A stretch of DNA of 64,000 nt. It comes from Pseudomonas morbosilactucae. Its GTDB lineage: Bacteria; Pseudomonadota; Gammaproteobacteria; Pseudomonadales; Pseudomonadaceae. Both the position numbers and the translations under genes were made by a program. The notes beneath the pieces were generated by a model. That model did not search any database, was not told where the DNA came from, and worked only from the letters and a program-made list of their open reading frames with translations. Shown here one piece after another: positions 32,759 through 41,284 of this stretch. Within the stretch, counting starts at the first letter, position 1. The number at the start of each line of letters is the position of its first letter. Location of the stretch: assembly GCF_023241715.1 (NCBI RefSeq), contig NZ_JALQCW010000087.1:1-64000 (forward strand), in the 5' to 3' direction.

Positions 32759-33868
32759 ATGCACGGCGAATCACCAATCAAACGTCGCGAGTCCCGCAAG
32801 ATTTGGGTCGGCTCGGTCCCCGTGGGCGGCGACGCGCCGATCGCGGTGCAGAGCATGACCAACAGCGACACCAATGACGTGGCGGCCACTGTGGCCCAGA
32901 TCAATCGTCTGGAAGCGGCAGGCGTGGACATCGTGCGCGTCTCGGTGCCCGACATGGATGCGGCAGAGGCGTTTGGCCGCATCAAGCAACTGGTCAAGGT
33001 GCCGCTGGTTGCCGACATCCACTTCGATTACAAGATCGCCCTGCGCGTGGCCGAGCTAGGTGTCGATTGCTTGCGCATCAACCCGGGCAACATCGGTCGC
33101 GAAGACCGAGTGCGTGCCGTGGTGGATGCTGCTCGTGACCGCGGGATTCCAATCCGCATCGGCGTCAACGCCGGCTCCCTGGAAAAAGACCTGCAAAAGA
33201 AATACGGCGAACCGACGCCAGCAGCGTTGGTGGAGTCTGCACTGCGTCACGTTGAACACCTGGAACGTCTGAATTTCCAGGACTTCAAGGTTAGCGTCAA
33301 AGCCTCCGACGTGTTCATGGCTGTCGAGGCCTACCGCTTGCTGGCCAAGGAAATCATCCAGCCCCTGCACTTGGGGATTACCGAAGCGGGTGGTTTGCGT
33401 TCAGGCACGGTGAAATCCGCCGTGGGCCTCGGTATGCTGCTGGCCGAAGGGATTGGCGATACTATTCGCATCTCGTTGGCGGCCGACCCGGTCGAGGAAG
33501 TGAAAGTCGGCTACGACATTCTCAAGTCCCTGCATCTGCGTTCCCGTGGCATCAACTTCATCGCCTGCCCGAGTTGCTCGCGGCAGAATTTCGATGTGGT
33601 GAAAACCATGAACGAGTTGGAAGGGCGCCTTGAAGACCTGCTGGTGCCGCTGGATGTGGCAGTGATCGGTTGTGTGGTCAACGGTCCGGGTGAGGCCAAA
33701 GAGGCTCACATCGGCTTGACCGGTGGCACGCCGAACCTGATCTACATCGATGGCAAGCCGGCGCAGAAATTGACCAATGACAACCTGGTGGACCAGTTGG
33801 AAAAGCTGATCCGGCAGAAGGCGGCCGAAAAGGTCGAAGCCGACGCTGCGCTGATCGCGCGCGGCTAA
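32759..33868 (+). CDS. ispG: 4-hydroxy-3-methylbut-2-enyl-diphosphate synthase
   Basis: IspG (369 residues) is the [4Fe-4S] enzyme of the MEP isoprenoid pathway that makes HMBPP. Family landmarks are VGGDAPIAVQSMTNSDTNDV near the start, CLRINPGNIG, and the cluster cysteines in FIACPSCSRQNFD (about 271-274) with a third in VIGCVVNGPGEAKEA. It follows rodZ after three bases. Confidence 0.97.
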   Translation: MHGESPIKRRESRKIWVGSVPVGGDAPIAVQSMTNSDTNDVAATVAQINRLEAAGVDIVRVSVPDMDAAEAFGRIKQLVKVPLVADIHFDYKIALRVAELGVDCLRINPGNIGREDRVRAVVDAARDRGIPIRIGVNAGSLEKDLQKKYGEPTPAALVESALRHVEHLERLNFQDFKVSVKASDVFMAVEAYRLLAKEIIQPLHLGITEAGGLRSGTVKSAVGLGMLLAEGIGDTIRISLAADPVEEVKVGYDILKSLHLRSRGINFIACPSCSRQNFDVVKTMNELEGRLEDLLVPLDVAVIGCVVNGPGEAKEAHIGLTGGTPNLIYIDGKPAQKLTNDNLVDQLEKLIRQKAAEKVEADAALIARG

Positions 33869-33890
33869 CCGAACGAATTAAGGATTTTTT

Positions 33891-35180
33891 GTGAGCAAGT
33901 CTCTGCAAGCCATTCGTGGCATGAATGACATCCTGCCCGAGCAGACGCCCCTGTGGCGTTATTTCGAGGGCACCGTCGCGCGTTTGCTGGATAACTACGG
34001 TTACAAGCAAATCCGTATGCCGATTGTCGAGTTCACCGAGCTGTTCAAGCGCTCTATCGGCGAAGTCACCGACATCGTCGAAAAAGAGATGTACACCTTT
34101 GAAGACCGTAACGGCGACTCCCTGACCCTGCGTCCGGAAGGCACTGCCGCTTGCGTGCGCGCTGCCCTGGAACACGGCCTGACCGGCGGTGGCCAAGTGC
34201 AAAAACTGTGGTACATCGGCCCGATGTTCCGCCATGAGCGTCCGCAGAAAGGCCGTTATCGCCAGTTCCACCAGATCGGCCTGGAAGTCTTCAACCTCGA
34301 CGGTCCGGACATCGATGCCGAGCTGATTGTGCTGACCTGGCGCCTGTGGGGCGAGTTGGGCATCCGTGATGCGGTGAAGCTCGAGCTCAACAGCCTGGGC
34401 ACCTCTGAAGCCCGTGCGCGTTATCGCGAAGCGCTGGTGGAGTTCCTGTCGGCGCGCCACGAGCAGTTGGACGAAGATAGCCAGCGTCGCTTGAAAACCA
34501 ACCCGCTGCGGGTTCTGGACACCAAGGACCCGGCCACTCAAGCCGTCCTGGTGGACGCGCCGAAACTGGCCGACTACCTGGACGAAGAGTCCCGAGTGCA
34601 CTTCGAGGGCCTCAAGGCGCGCCTGGATGCGGCCGGTATTCCATATGTGATCAACCCGAAGCTGGTGCGCGGCCTGGATTACTACAGCAAGACCGTCTTT
34701 GAGTGGGTCACCGATAAACTCGGCGCCCAGGGCACCGTTTGCGCCGGCGGTCGTTACGACGGCCTGGTGGAGCAGATGGGCGGCAAGCCGACCCCGGGCG
34801 TAGGTTTCGCCATGGGTATCGAGCGCCTGGTGCTGATGCTGGAAACCCTTGAACAGATCCCGCAAGAGATCTCCCGTCAGGTGGACGTTTACCTGTGCGC
34901 CTTCGGCGAGGCTGCCGAATTGGCCGGCCTGGCCTTGAGCGAGCGGGTGCGTGACCAGTTGCCCAACCTGCGCCTGCAGATCAACGCCGGTGCTGGCAGC
35001 TTCAAGAGCCAATTCAAGAAAGCCGACAAGAGCGGTGCGCTGTATGCACTGATCCTCGGTGACGACGAACTGGCCCAGCAAGTGGTAGGTTTCAAACCCC
35101 TGCGTGGCCAGGGTGAACAACAAAGCATTGCCTGGGATGCACTCGCTGCGCACCTGGCCACCTGCGTCGTGCAGGGTTGA
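33891..35180 (+). CDS. hisS: histidyl-tRNA synthetase
   Basis: A class II synthetase of 429 residues. It starts at GTG behind AAGGA, with SKSLQAIRGMNDILPEQ. Motif 2 is MFRHERPQKGRYRQFHQ and the histidine-specific segments are LVRGLDYYSKTVFEWV and AGGRYDGLVEQMGG. It charges tRNA-His. yfgM follows 40 bases downstream. Confidence 0.98.
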   Translation: MSKSLQAIRGMNDILPEQTPLWRYFEGTVARLLDNYGYKQIRMPIVEFTELFKRSIGEVTDIVEKEMYTFEDRNGDSLTLRPEGTAACVRAALEHGLTGGGQVQKLWYIGPMFRHERPQKGRYRQFHQIGLEVFNLDGPDIDAELIVLTWRLWGELGIRDAVKLELNSLGTSEARARYREALVEFLSARHEQLDEDSQRRLKTNPLRVLDTKDPATQAVLVDAPKLADYLDEESRVHFEGLKARLDAAGIPYVINPKLVRGLDYYSKTVFEWVTDKLGAQGTVCAGGRYDGLVEQMGGKPTPGVGFAMGIERLVLMLETLEQIPQEISRQVDVYLCAFGEAAELAGLALSERVRDQLPNLRLQINAGAGSFKSQFKKADKSGALYALILGDDELAQQVVGFKPLRGQGEQQSIAWDALAAHLATCVVQG

Positions 35181-35220
35181 AGCTGTCAAACAGCCGATTT
35201 AGCGAATAAGGAGTATTGGG

Positions 35221-35862
35221 GTGTCGAGTACCGAAGATGAACAGCTGGCGGAATTGAAGGACTGGTGGTCGCGCAACGGTAAACCCCTGGTCACTGGCGG
35301 CCTGTTGGCGCTGGTCATCGTGTTCGGCTGGCAGGCCTGGCACAAGTATCAGAGCAACCAGTCGCAAGGCGCATCGGTGCTCTATCAGCAATTGCTGGAA
35401 ACCACGCTGACCCCTGATGGCAAGCCGGATGTGGCCCGTGTGACGTACCTGGCCGGCAAGCTCAACAGCGATTTCGGCGGCAGCGCCTACGCCCAGTACG
35501 GCCGCCTGTTCGTGGCCAAGGTCGCGGTAGACAGCGGCAAGCTGGACGACGCCGCCACCGAACTGAAAGCCGTGACCGACAAGCCAGCCAACCCAACCTT
35601 GGGTGAAGTGGCGCGTCAGCGTCTGGCCCAAGTGCTGGCGGCGCAGAACAAGGTCGACGACGCACTGAAGCTGCTCGACGGTGATGCCGACAAGGCCTTC
35701 CTGGCCACCCGTGAAGAACTCAAGGGTGACCTGTTGGTGCAGTTGGGCCGTATCGACGACGCCCATGCGGCCTACCAAAAAGCCAAGGCTGCGCTGTCGG
35801 ATGAAGCCGCGGTCGGTGGCCTTCAAATCAAGCTGGACGACCTGGCCAAAGGGGATGCGTGA
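35221..35862 (+). CDS. yfgM: YfgM family ancillary Sec/BAM protein
   Basis: A 213-residue inner-membrane protein starting at GTG behind AAGGAGT. A single membrane helix lies at about 23-41 (PLVTGGLLALVIVFGWQAW), followed by a periplasmic TPR domain. YfgM interacts with PpiD at the Sec translocon in E. coli and helps hand over outer-membrane proteins. Its place between hisS and bamB is the conserved one. Confidence 0.93.
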   Translation: MSSTEDEQLAELKDWWSRNGKPLVTGGLLALVIVFGWQAWHKYQSNQSQGASVLYQQLLETTLTPDGKPDVARVTYLAGKLNSDFGGSAYAQYGRLFVAKVAVDSGKLDDAATELKAVTDKPANPTLGEVARQRLAQVLAAQNKVDDALKLLDGDADKAFLATREELKGDLLVQLGRIDDAHAAYQKAKAALSDEAAVGGLQIKLDDLAKGDA

Positions 35863-35863
35863 C

Positions 35864-37006
35864 GTGATCCGTTGGAAACATGCAGCATTGCTGGCTCTGG
35901 CCATTCTGGCCGCGGGTTGCAGCAGCAACAGCAAGAAAGAACTGCCGCCGGCTGAACTGGTCGACTTCAAAGAAGAAGTGGTCCTGCAGAAGCAGTGGAG
36001 CCGTTCGGTCGGTGACGGCCAGGGCGAAACCTACAACATGCTGGTACCGGCCATTGATGGCGACACCATCTATGCCGCGGACGTTACCGGCGTGGTGATG
36101 TCCCTGGATCGCATGAACGGTGACGTCAAATGGAAGAAGGATCTTGAACTGCCTGTATCCGGCGCCGTGGGCGTGGGTTACGGCTTGGTCATGATCGGCA
36201 CCCTGAAGGGCGAAGTGATCGCTCTGGATGCTTCCAGCGGTGAAGAAAAATGGCGCGCTCGCGTGACTAGTGAAGTCCTGGCGCCGCCTGCGACCAACGG
36301 TGACGTGGTCGTCGTGCAGACCCAGGATGACCGAGTGATCGGCCTGGACGCTGCCACCGGCAACCAGATGTGGCTCTACGACAGCACCCCGGCGGTACTG
36401 ACCCTGCGTGGCACCAGCGCCCCCATCGCCACCAACCGCCTGGCGGTTGCCGGTCTGTCGACCGGTAAAGTGGTGGCCCTGGATATCCGCAACGGCGTGC
36501 CGGTGTGGGAACAGCGCGTAGCAATCCCTCAAGGTCGCTCCGAGCTGGACCGTGTAGTGGACATCGACGGTGGCCTGCTGTTGTCCGGCGGCACCCTGTA
36601 CGTGGCCAGCTACCAAGGCCGCGTGGCTGCCCTGGATCTGGAAAGCGGTCGTCCGCTCTGGCAGCGTGATGCTTCCAGCTACGCAGGCGTCGCCCAAGGT
36701 TTCGGCAGTGTTTACGTAAGCCTGTCGTCCGGCACCGTTGAAAGTGTCGACGAGCGTTCCACCACCGCACTGTGGAGCAACGACTCGCTGGCTCGCCGTC
36801 AACTGTCGGCACCGGAAGTCTTCTCCAGCTACGTAGCTGTGGGTGACCTGGAAGGTTACCTGCACCTGCTGAGCCAGGTTGATGGCCGTTTCGTCGGCCG
36901 TGAGCGCATCGACAGCGATGGCCTGCGGGCTCGTCCGCTGGTGATGGGTGACATGATTTACGTGTATGGCAACAGCGGCAAACTGGAAGCTCTGACCATC
37001 AAGTAA
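35864..37006 (+). CDS. bamB: outer-membrane assembly lipoprotein BamB
   Basis: A 380-residue lipoprotein of the BAM complex that helps beta-barrel proteins fold into the outer membrane. The lipobox is ALAILAAGC, giving the lipidated cysteine at about 18, and the rest is an eight-bladed PQQ-type beta-propeller (for example DRMNGDVKWKKDLELPVSGA). I chose GTG 35864, one base after the yfgM stop, because homologous signal peptides begin there; an ATG nine bases earlier is possible. Confidence 0.94.
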   Translation: MIRWKHAALLALAILAAGCSSNSKKELPPAELVDFKEEVVLQKQWSRSVGDGQGETYNMLVPAIDGDTIYAADVTGVVMSLDRMNGDVKWKKDLELPVSGAVGVGYGLVMIGTLKGEVIALDASSGEEKWRARVTSEVLAPPATNGDVVVVQTQDDRVIGLDAATGNQMWLYDSTPAVLTLRGTSAPIATNRLAVAGLSTGKVVALDIRNGVPVWEQRVAIPQGRSELDRVVDIDGGLLLSGGTLYVASYQGRVAALDLESGRPLWQRDASSYAGVAQGFGSVYVSLSSGTVESVDERSTTALWSNDSLARRQLSAPEVFSSYVAVGDLEGYLHLLSQVDGRFVGRERIDSDGLRARPLVMGDMIYVYGNSGKLEALTIK

Positions 37007-37088
37007 TGGTTTGACTATGCTTGGGGAGATCCCCCAAGCGAACTGCAGGAACAAGCACGCTTGCTCCTGCAGTGCTGCCCCGAGCACC

Positions 37089-37118
37089 AGCCGCTGCCTC
37101 GCAGCGGCTTTTGTATTT
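37089..37118 (+). terminator. terminator after bamB
   Basis: GCCGCTGC-CTC-GCAGCGGC is followed by TTTTGTATTTT. It stands between bamB and der and ends 27 bases before the der start codon. A second, longer stem (ACTGCAGGA..CAAGC/GCTTG..TCCTGCAGT, 37040-37076) precedes it. Confidence 0.75.
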
Positions 37119-37144
37119 TCGCAATTAACGCAGTGGAGAGCCGC

Positions 37145-38617
37145 ATGGTTCCCGTAATCGCCCTGGTGGGCCGACCGAACGTCGGTAAATCCACCTTGTT
37201 CAACCGCCTGACTCGGACTCGCGACGCCATCGTTGGCGACCTGTCCGGTCTGACCCGTGATCGCCAATACGGTGAGGCCAAGTGGCAAGGGCGCTCCTAC
37301 ATTCTGATCGATACCGGCGGCATCTCCGGTGACGAGCACGGTATGGACGAAAAAATGGCCGAGCAGTCGCTGCTGGCCATTGAAGAAGCCGATGTCGTTC
37401 TGTTCCTGGTTGATGCCAAGGCCGGTTTCACCGCCGCCGACCAGATGATCGGCGAGCATTTGCGCAAACGTAACAAGACCTCTTACGTGATCGCCAACAA
37501 GGTCGACAACATCGACCCGGACATGGCTCGCGCCGAGTTCGCGCCACTCGGCATGGGCGACGCGGTACCGATCGCCGGTGCCCACGGTCGTGGCATCACC
37601 CAGATGCTGGAAATCGCTCTGCGCGAATTTCCTAAAGACGATGAAGACGCGCCGGAAGACGGCGAGGAAGAAATCGTTGCCGAAGGCGAGGAAGCCAAGC
37701 GCATTCCGGGCCCAAGCGAGAAAGACGGCATCAAGATCGCCATCATCGGTCGTCCAAACGTGGGTAAATCCACCCTGGTCAACCGCATGCTGGGTGAAGA
37801 CCGCGTCATCGTCTACGACCAACCCGGCACCACCCGCGACAGTATCTACATCCCGTTCGAACGTAACGACGAGAAGTACACGCTGATCGACACCGCCGGT
37901 GTGCGCAAGCGCGGCAAGATCCACGAGGAAGTTGAAAAGTTCTCGGTGGTGAAAACCCTGCAAGCGATCAAAGACGCCAACGTGGTGATCTTTGTCATGG
38001 ACGCCCGGGAAGGCGTGGTGGACCACGACCTGAACCTGCTGGGCTTTGCCCTGGAAGCCGGTCGTGCCCTGGTGATCGCCCTGAACAAATGGGACGGCAT
38101 GACGCCAGGTGAACGCGACTACGTGAAAACCGAGCTGCAACGCCGGTTGTTCTTCGTCGACTTCGCTGACATCCACTTCATCTCGGCACTGCATGGCACC
38201 GGCGTGGGCAACCTGTACCAGTCGGTGCAGAACTCTTTCAAGTCGGCGGTCACCCGCTGGCCGACCAGCCGTCTGACGCAAATTCTCGAAGACGCTGTGG
38301 GCGAGCACGCGCCACCGATGGTCAACAATCGTCGCATCAAGCTGCGTTATGCCCACTTGGGTGGTGCCAACCCGCCGCTGATCGTGATCCACGGCAACCA
38401 GGTGGAGAAGGTGCCGAAGTCGTATGTTCGCTACCTGGAAAACACCTATCGCCGCGTCCTGAAGCTGGTGGGTACGCCGATCCGCATCGAGTTCAAAGGT
38501 GGCGAGAACCCGTACGAAGGCAACAAGAACACGCTCACCGACCGCCAGGTCAACAAGAAGCGTCGCTTGATGTCGCACCACAAGAAAGCGGACAAGAAAC
38601 GCCGCGACAAACGCTAA
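37145..38617 (+). CDS. der: ribosome biogenesis GTPase Der
   Basis: A 490-residue protein with two GTPase domains in tandem and a C-terminal KH-like domain, needed for 50S ribosome maturation. The first P-loop is GRPNVGKSTLFNRLT at about 8-22 and the second GRPNVGKSTLVNRML at about 203. An acidic linker (DDEDAPEDGEEEIVAEGEE) separates them. The basic tail KKADKKRRDKR ends the protein. The true start is the ATG at 37145; the frame happens to be open upstream. Confidence 0.97.
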   Translation: MVPVIALVGRPNVGKSTLFNRLTRTRDAIVGDLSGLTRDRQYGEAKWQGRSYILIDTGGISGDEHGMDEKMAEQSLLAIEEADVVLFLVDAKAGFTAADQMIGEHLRKRNKTSYVIANKVDNIDPDMARAEFAPLGMGDAVPIAGAHGRGITQMLEIALREFPKDDEDAPEDGEEEIVAEGEEAKRIPGPSEKDGIKIAIIGRPNVGKSTLVNRMLGEDRVIVYDQPGTTRDSIYIPFERNDEKYTLIDTAGVRKRGKIHEEVEKFSVVKTLQAIKDANVVIFVMDAREGVVDHDLNLLGFALEAGRALVIALNKWDGMTPGERDYVKTELQRRLFFVDFADIHFISALHGTGVGNLYQSVQNSFKSAVTRWPTSRLTQILEDAVGEHAPPMVNNRRIKLRYAHLGGANPPLIVIHGNQVEKVPKSYVRYLENTYRRVLKLVGTPIRIEFKGGENPYEGNKNTLTDRQVNKKRRLMSHHKKADKKRRDKR

Positions 38618-38684
38618 AAGCTAGGCGTGAACGGCTAGCTGCAAGCCACAGGTTGAAAAGCCTGGAGTGTGAAGCAGGCATTGG

Positions 38685-38712
38685 AAAGGGTCCTTTAAGG
38701 ACCCTTTTTTAA
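38685..38712 (+). terminator. terminator after der
   Basis: AAAGGGTCC-TTTA-GGACCCTTT runs into a T run. It closes the der transcript. The region 38618-38783 has no gene. Confidence 0.9.
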
Positions 38713-38783
38713 TCGCTGGCGTTTGGGCTATTCTCGGGAGCTCCCGCGCCGCCGTAGAGCCGGGTGTTCAGCAGGGAACCCTC

Positions 38784-39932
38784 ATGATCACCAGTAAGTT
38801 GCCGAATGTCGGCACCACCATCTTCACGCAAATGTCCCAGCTCGCGGTGGAAACCGGCGCGCTCAACCTGTCCCAGGGTTTTCCCGATTTTGATGGCCCC
38901 CAGGCGCTGCGTGATGCGGTTGGCCAGCACATTGCCAGTGGCCATAATCAATACGCGCCCATGACCGGGTTGCCGGCATTACGTCAGCAAGTGGCGGCGA
39001 AGATCGCTCGCAGCTACGGGGTTCAGGTGAATGCCGACACGGAAGTGACCATTACCCCGGGAGCCACCCAGGCCATCTTCTGCGCCATTCAGGCAGTGAT
39101 CCAACCCGGTGACGAAGTCATTGTCTTTGACCCGTGCTACGACAGCTATGAGCCGGCGGTGGAGCTGGCCGGTGGTCGCTGTGTGCATGTGCAACTGGGC
39201 CTCGAGGACTTTGCCATTGACTGGCAGTCCCTGGGCGATGCCTTGAGCCCGCGCACGCGGATGATCATCCTCAACAGCCCGCACAACCCCAGCGGTGCGT
39301 TGATCAGCCGTGCCGAGCTGGACCAACTGGCGGCGCTGATCCGTGACCGCGACATCTACCTGGTCAGCGACGAGGTGTATGAGCACCTGGTGTTCGACGG
39401 TGTGCCCCATGTCAGCATCCTCGCCCATGAAGAGCTGTACTCCCGTGCCTTTGTGGTCAGTTCGTTCGGCAAGACTTACCACGTTACCGGCTGGAAGACC
39501 GGTTACGTGGTGGCGCCGCCGGCCTTGAGTGCCGAGCTGCGCAAAGTGCATCAATACGTCAGCTTCTGCGGGGTCACGCCGTTGCAGTACGCGCTGGCGG
39601 ACTACATGTCTGCACACCCGGAACATGTGGAGGAGCTGCCGGCGTTCTATCAGGCCAAGCGTGACCTGTTCTGCGACCTGCTGGCCCCATCGCGCTTCAG
39701 CTTTACTCGGGTGGCCGGTACCTATTTCCAGTTGGTGGACTATTCGCAGATCCGCCCGGATTTGAATGACGTCGAAATGTCGATCTGGATGACCCGTGAG
39801 CATGGCGTGGCGACCATTCCGGTGTCGGTGTTCTATCAGAACCCGGCGCCGCAACAGCGACTGGTCCGTCTGTGTTTCGCCAAACGCGAGGAGACGTTGC
39901 GTCAGGCAGCGGAAAAACTATGCGCGATCTGA
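38784..39932 (+). CDS. PLP-dependent methionine aminotransferase (YbdL/MccB-like)
   Basis: A 382-residue class I/II aminotransferase. Supporting motifs are NLSQGFPDFDGP near the start, HNQYAPMTGLPALRQQVA, NSPHNPSGALIS, and the PLP lysine in SSFGKTYHVTGWKTGYVV at about residue 234. The pattern fits YbdL-type enzymes, which transaminate methionine and some aromatic acids, in the methionine salvage context. The next gene is the YafV-type amidase, whose substrate would be the omega-amide of the keto acid formed, and the two overlap by 13 bases. That partner appears to be broken by a frameshift. Confidence 0.88.
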   Translation: MITSKLPNVGTTIFTQMSQLAVETGALNLSQGFPDFDGPQALRDAVGQHIASGHNQYAPMTGLPALRQQVAAKIARSYGVQVNADTEVTITPGATQAIFCAIQAVIQPGDEVIVFDPCYDSYEPAVELAGGRCVHVQLGLEDFAIDWQSLGDALSPRTRMIILNSPHNPSGALISRAELDQLAALIRDRDIYLVSDEVYEHLVFDGVPHVSILAHEELYSRAFVVSSFGKTYHVTGWKTGYVVAPPALSAELRKVHQYVSFCGVTPLQYALADYMSAHPEHVEELPAFYQAKRDLFCDLLAPSRFSFTRVAGTYFQLVDYSQIRPDLNDVEMSIWMTREHGVATIPVSVFYQNPAPQQRLVRLCFAKREETLRQAAEKLCAI

Positions 39933-40710
39933 AAGCACTGCCCGATCTCAACCTGGCACTGATCCAGACCACCCTGCCTGGCATGATCGCCAGGCCAACC
40001 TCGAGCATTTCGAGCAGTTGCTCGAGCAGGCCCGGGGCGTCGACCTGATCATCCTCCCGGAGATGTTCACCACCGGCTTTTCCATGGAGTCGGCAACCCT
40101 GGCCGAGGCGGAAAACGGCCCCACCAGCCAGTGGCTGCGGGTCCAGGCGAAACGGCTGAATGCGGTCATCACCGGCAGCGTGATCATCCACGCCGCCGAT
40201 GGCAGCCACCGCAATCGCTTGTTGTGGGCGCGGCCTGATGGCGAAGTCTGGCACTACGACAAGCGCCACCTGTTTCGCATGGCCGGTGAGCACAACCACT
40301 ACACCCCGGGCGAGCGCCAAGTGCAGTTCGAGCTCAAGGGCTGGCGCATTCGGCCGCTGATTTGCTACGACTTGCGCTTTCCTGTGTGGAGCCGGGATGC
40401 CCAGGACACCGACTTGCTGCTGTACACCGCCAATTGGCCGGGGGCACGTCGCCTGCACTGGAACCGCCTGTTGCCGGCCCGGGCCATTGAGAACCTGTGT
40501 TACGTGGCAGCAGTGAACCGGATCGGTACCGATGGCAAAGGCTTTGCCTACACCGGTGATAGCCAGGTGTTGGACTTCCAGGGCGAGACCCTGCTCAGCG
40601 CCGGCGAGGCTGACGGGGTGTTCCAGGTGTGCCTGAGTGCCAGTGAGTTGGCGGCGTATCGAACTCGGTTCCCCGCGAACCTGGACGCCGATACGTTTCA
40701 TTTCACCTAG
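39920..40710 (+). pseudogene. yafV: YafV-type omega-amidase with single-base frameshift
   Basis: The gene starts ATG inside the end of the aminotransferase gene (MRDLKALPDLNLALIQTTL) and loses its frame at about 39976-39977. The expected continuation AWHDRQANLEHFEQLLEQA is found in the next frame, and one added G in CTGCCTGG (to CTGGCCTGG) would join both parts. The remaining frame is intact to the stop, with catalytic Glu in LIILPEMFTTGFSME, Lys in YDKRHLF and Cys in IRPLICYDLRFPVWS. Nitrilase-family YafV hydrolyses alpha-keto acid omega-amides. The lesion may be a real mutation or a sequencing error; every catalytic residue lies after it. Confidence 0.82.
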
Positions 40711-40777
40711 GCGGTTCTGCCTGATCAAGTTTGCGGGTTGCTCGCCGATATAGGGAAAACCCTAGGAGGACGCCTTA

Positions 40778-41188
40778 ATGACCGGTATCAACGCGACAAC
40801 CTTCAACCCGTATCTGGTCCCATCCTCGAGCACCAAAATTCGTGGTGAGGAAGAAAAAAGTCCCGTCGCTGGCGTGTCTGAGCAAGGCGAGACTGAGAAA
40901 GACGGTTCGTTGAAGATCAACGTCAGCAGCGCCAGCACCGATGCTGCTGTAGCCCAAGCGGCCAGCGACCCTGTGGAACAGTTGAAAAAGCAGATCGAAG
41001 AAACACAGAAACGGCTGACTGAGCAGCGGGCACAATTGGCTAGCGCCCAGCGCGGGCAGGCCAGTGCAGAACAAAAAGCCCAGCAGGTGATGAATCTGCA
41101 GACCCAGATCATGGGCACCAACGCCACCCTGCAAACCCTGCAGGCGGCCTTGGTCCAGGCCACGTCCGGTGTCGATACCCACGCTTGA
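40778..41188 (+). CDS. hypothetical coiled-coil protein
   Basis: A 136-residue soluble protein with a disordered, Ser/Glu-rich N-terminal half (TGINATTFNPYLVPSSS) and a coiled-coil from about 65 to 125 (LKKQIEETQKRLTEQRAQLA). I recognise it as a pattern conserved in Pseudomonas but with no assigned role. A clear AGGAGG ribosome-binding site precedes it, and a terminator follows. No signal peptide is present. Confidence 0.7.
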   Translation: MTGINATTFNPYLVPSSSTKIRGEEEKSPVAGVSEQGETEKDGSLKINVSSASTDAAVAQAASDPVEQLKKQIEETQKRLTEQRAQLASAQRGQASAEQKAQQVMNLQTQIMGTNATLQTLQAALVQATSGVDTHA

Positions 41189-41230
41189 GGCATCCATCGC
41201 TCACCGGGCTCCGGTCAGTGATTCAGGCTA

Positions 41231-41269
41231 ATAAAAAAGGCCCCGAGGTTTGCACCTCGGGGCCTTTTT
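41231..41269. terminator. bidirectional terminator between coiled-coil gene and leuA
   Basis: AAGGCCCCGAGGT-TTGC-ACCTCGGGGCCTT has A and T runs on its two sides. It ends both the coiled-coil gene on the plus strand and leuA on the minus strand. Confidence 0.92.
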
Positions 41270-41284
41270 AGTGGGCGGCGTGGA

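Noticed and set aside
35828..38581. A 917-codon open frame opposite bamB and der
   Set aside because: It spans two well-identified genes and their intergenic space, has low-complexity His/Val/Gln composition, and is a by-product of high GC at third codon positions.
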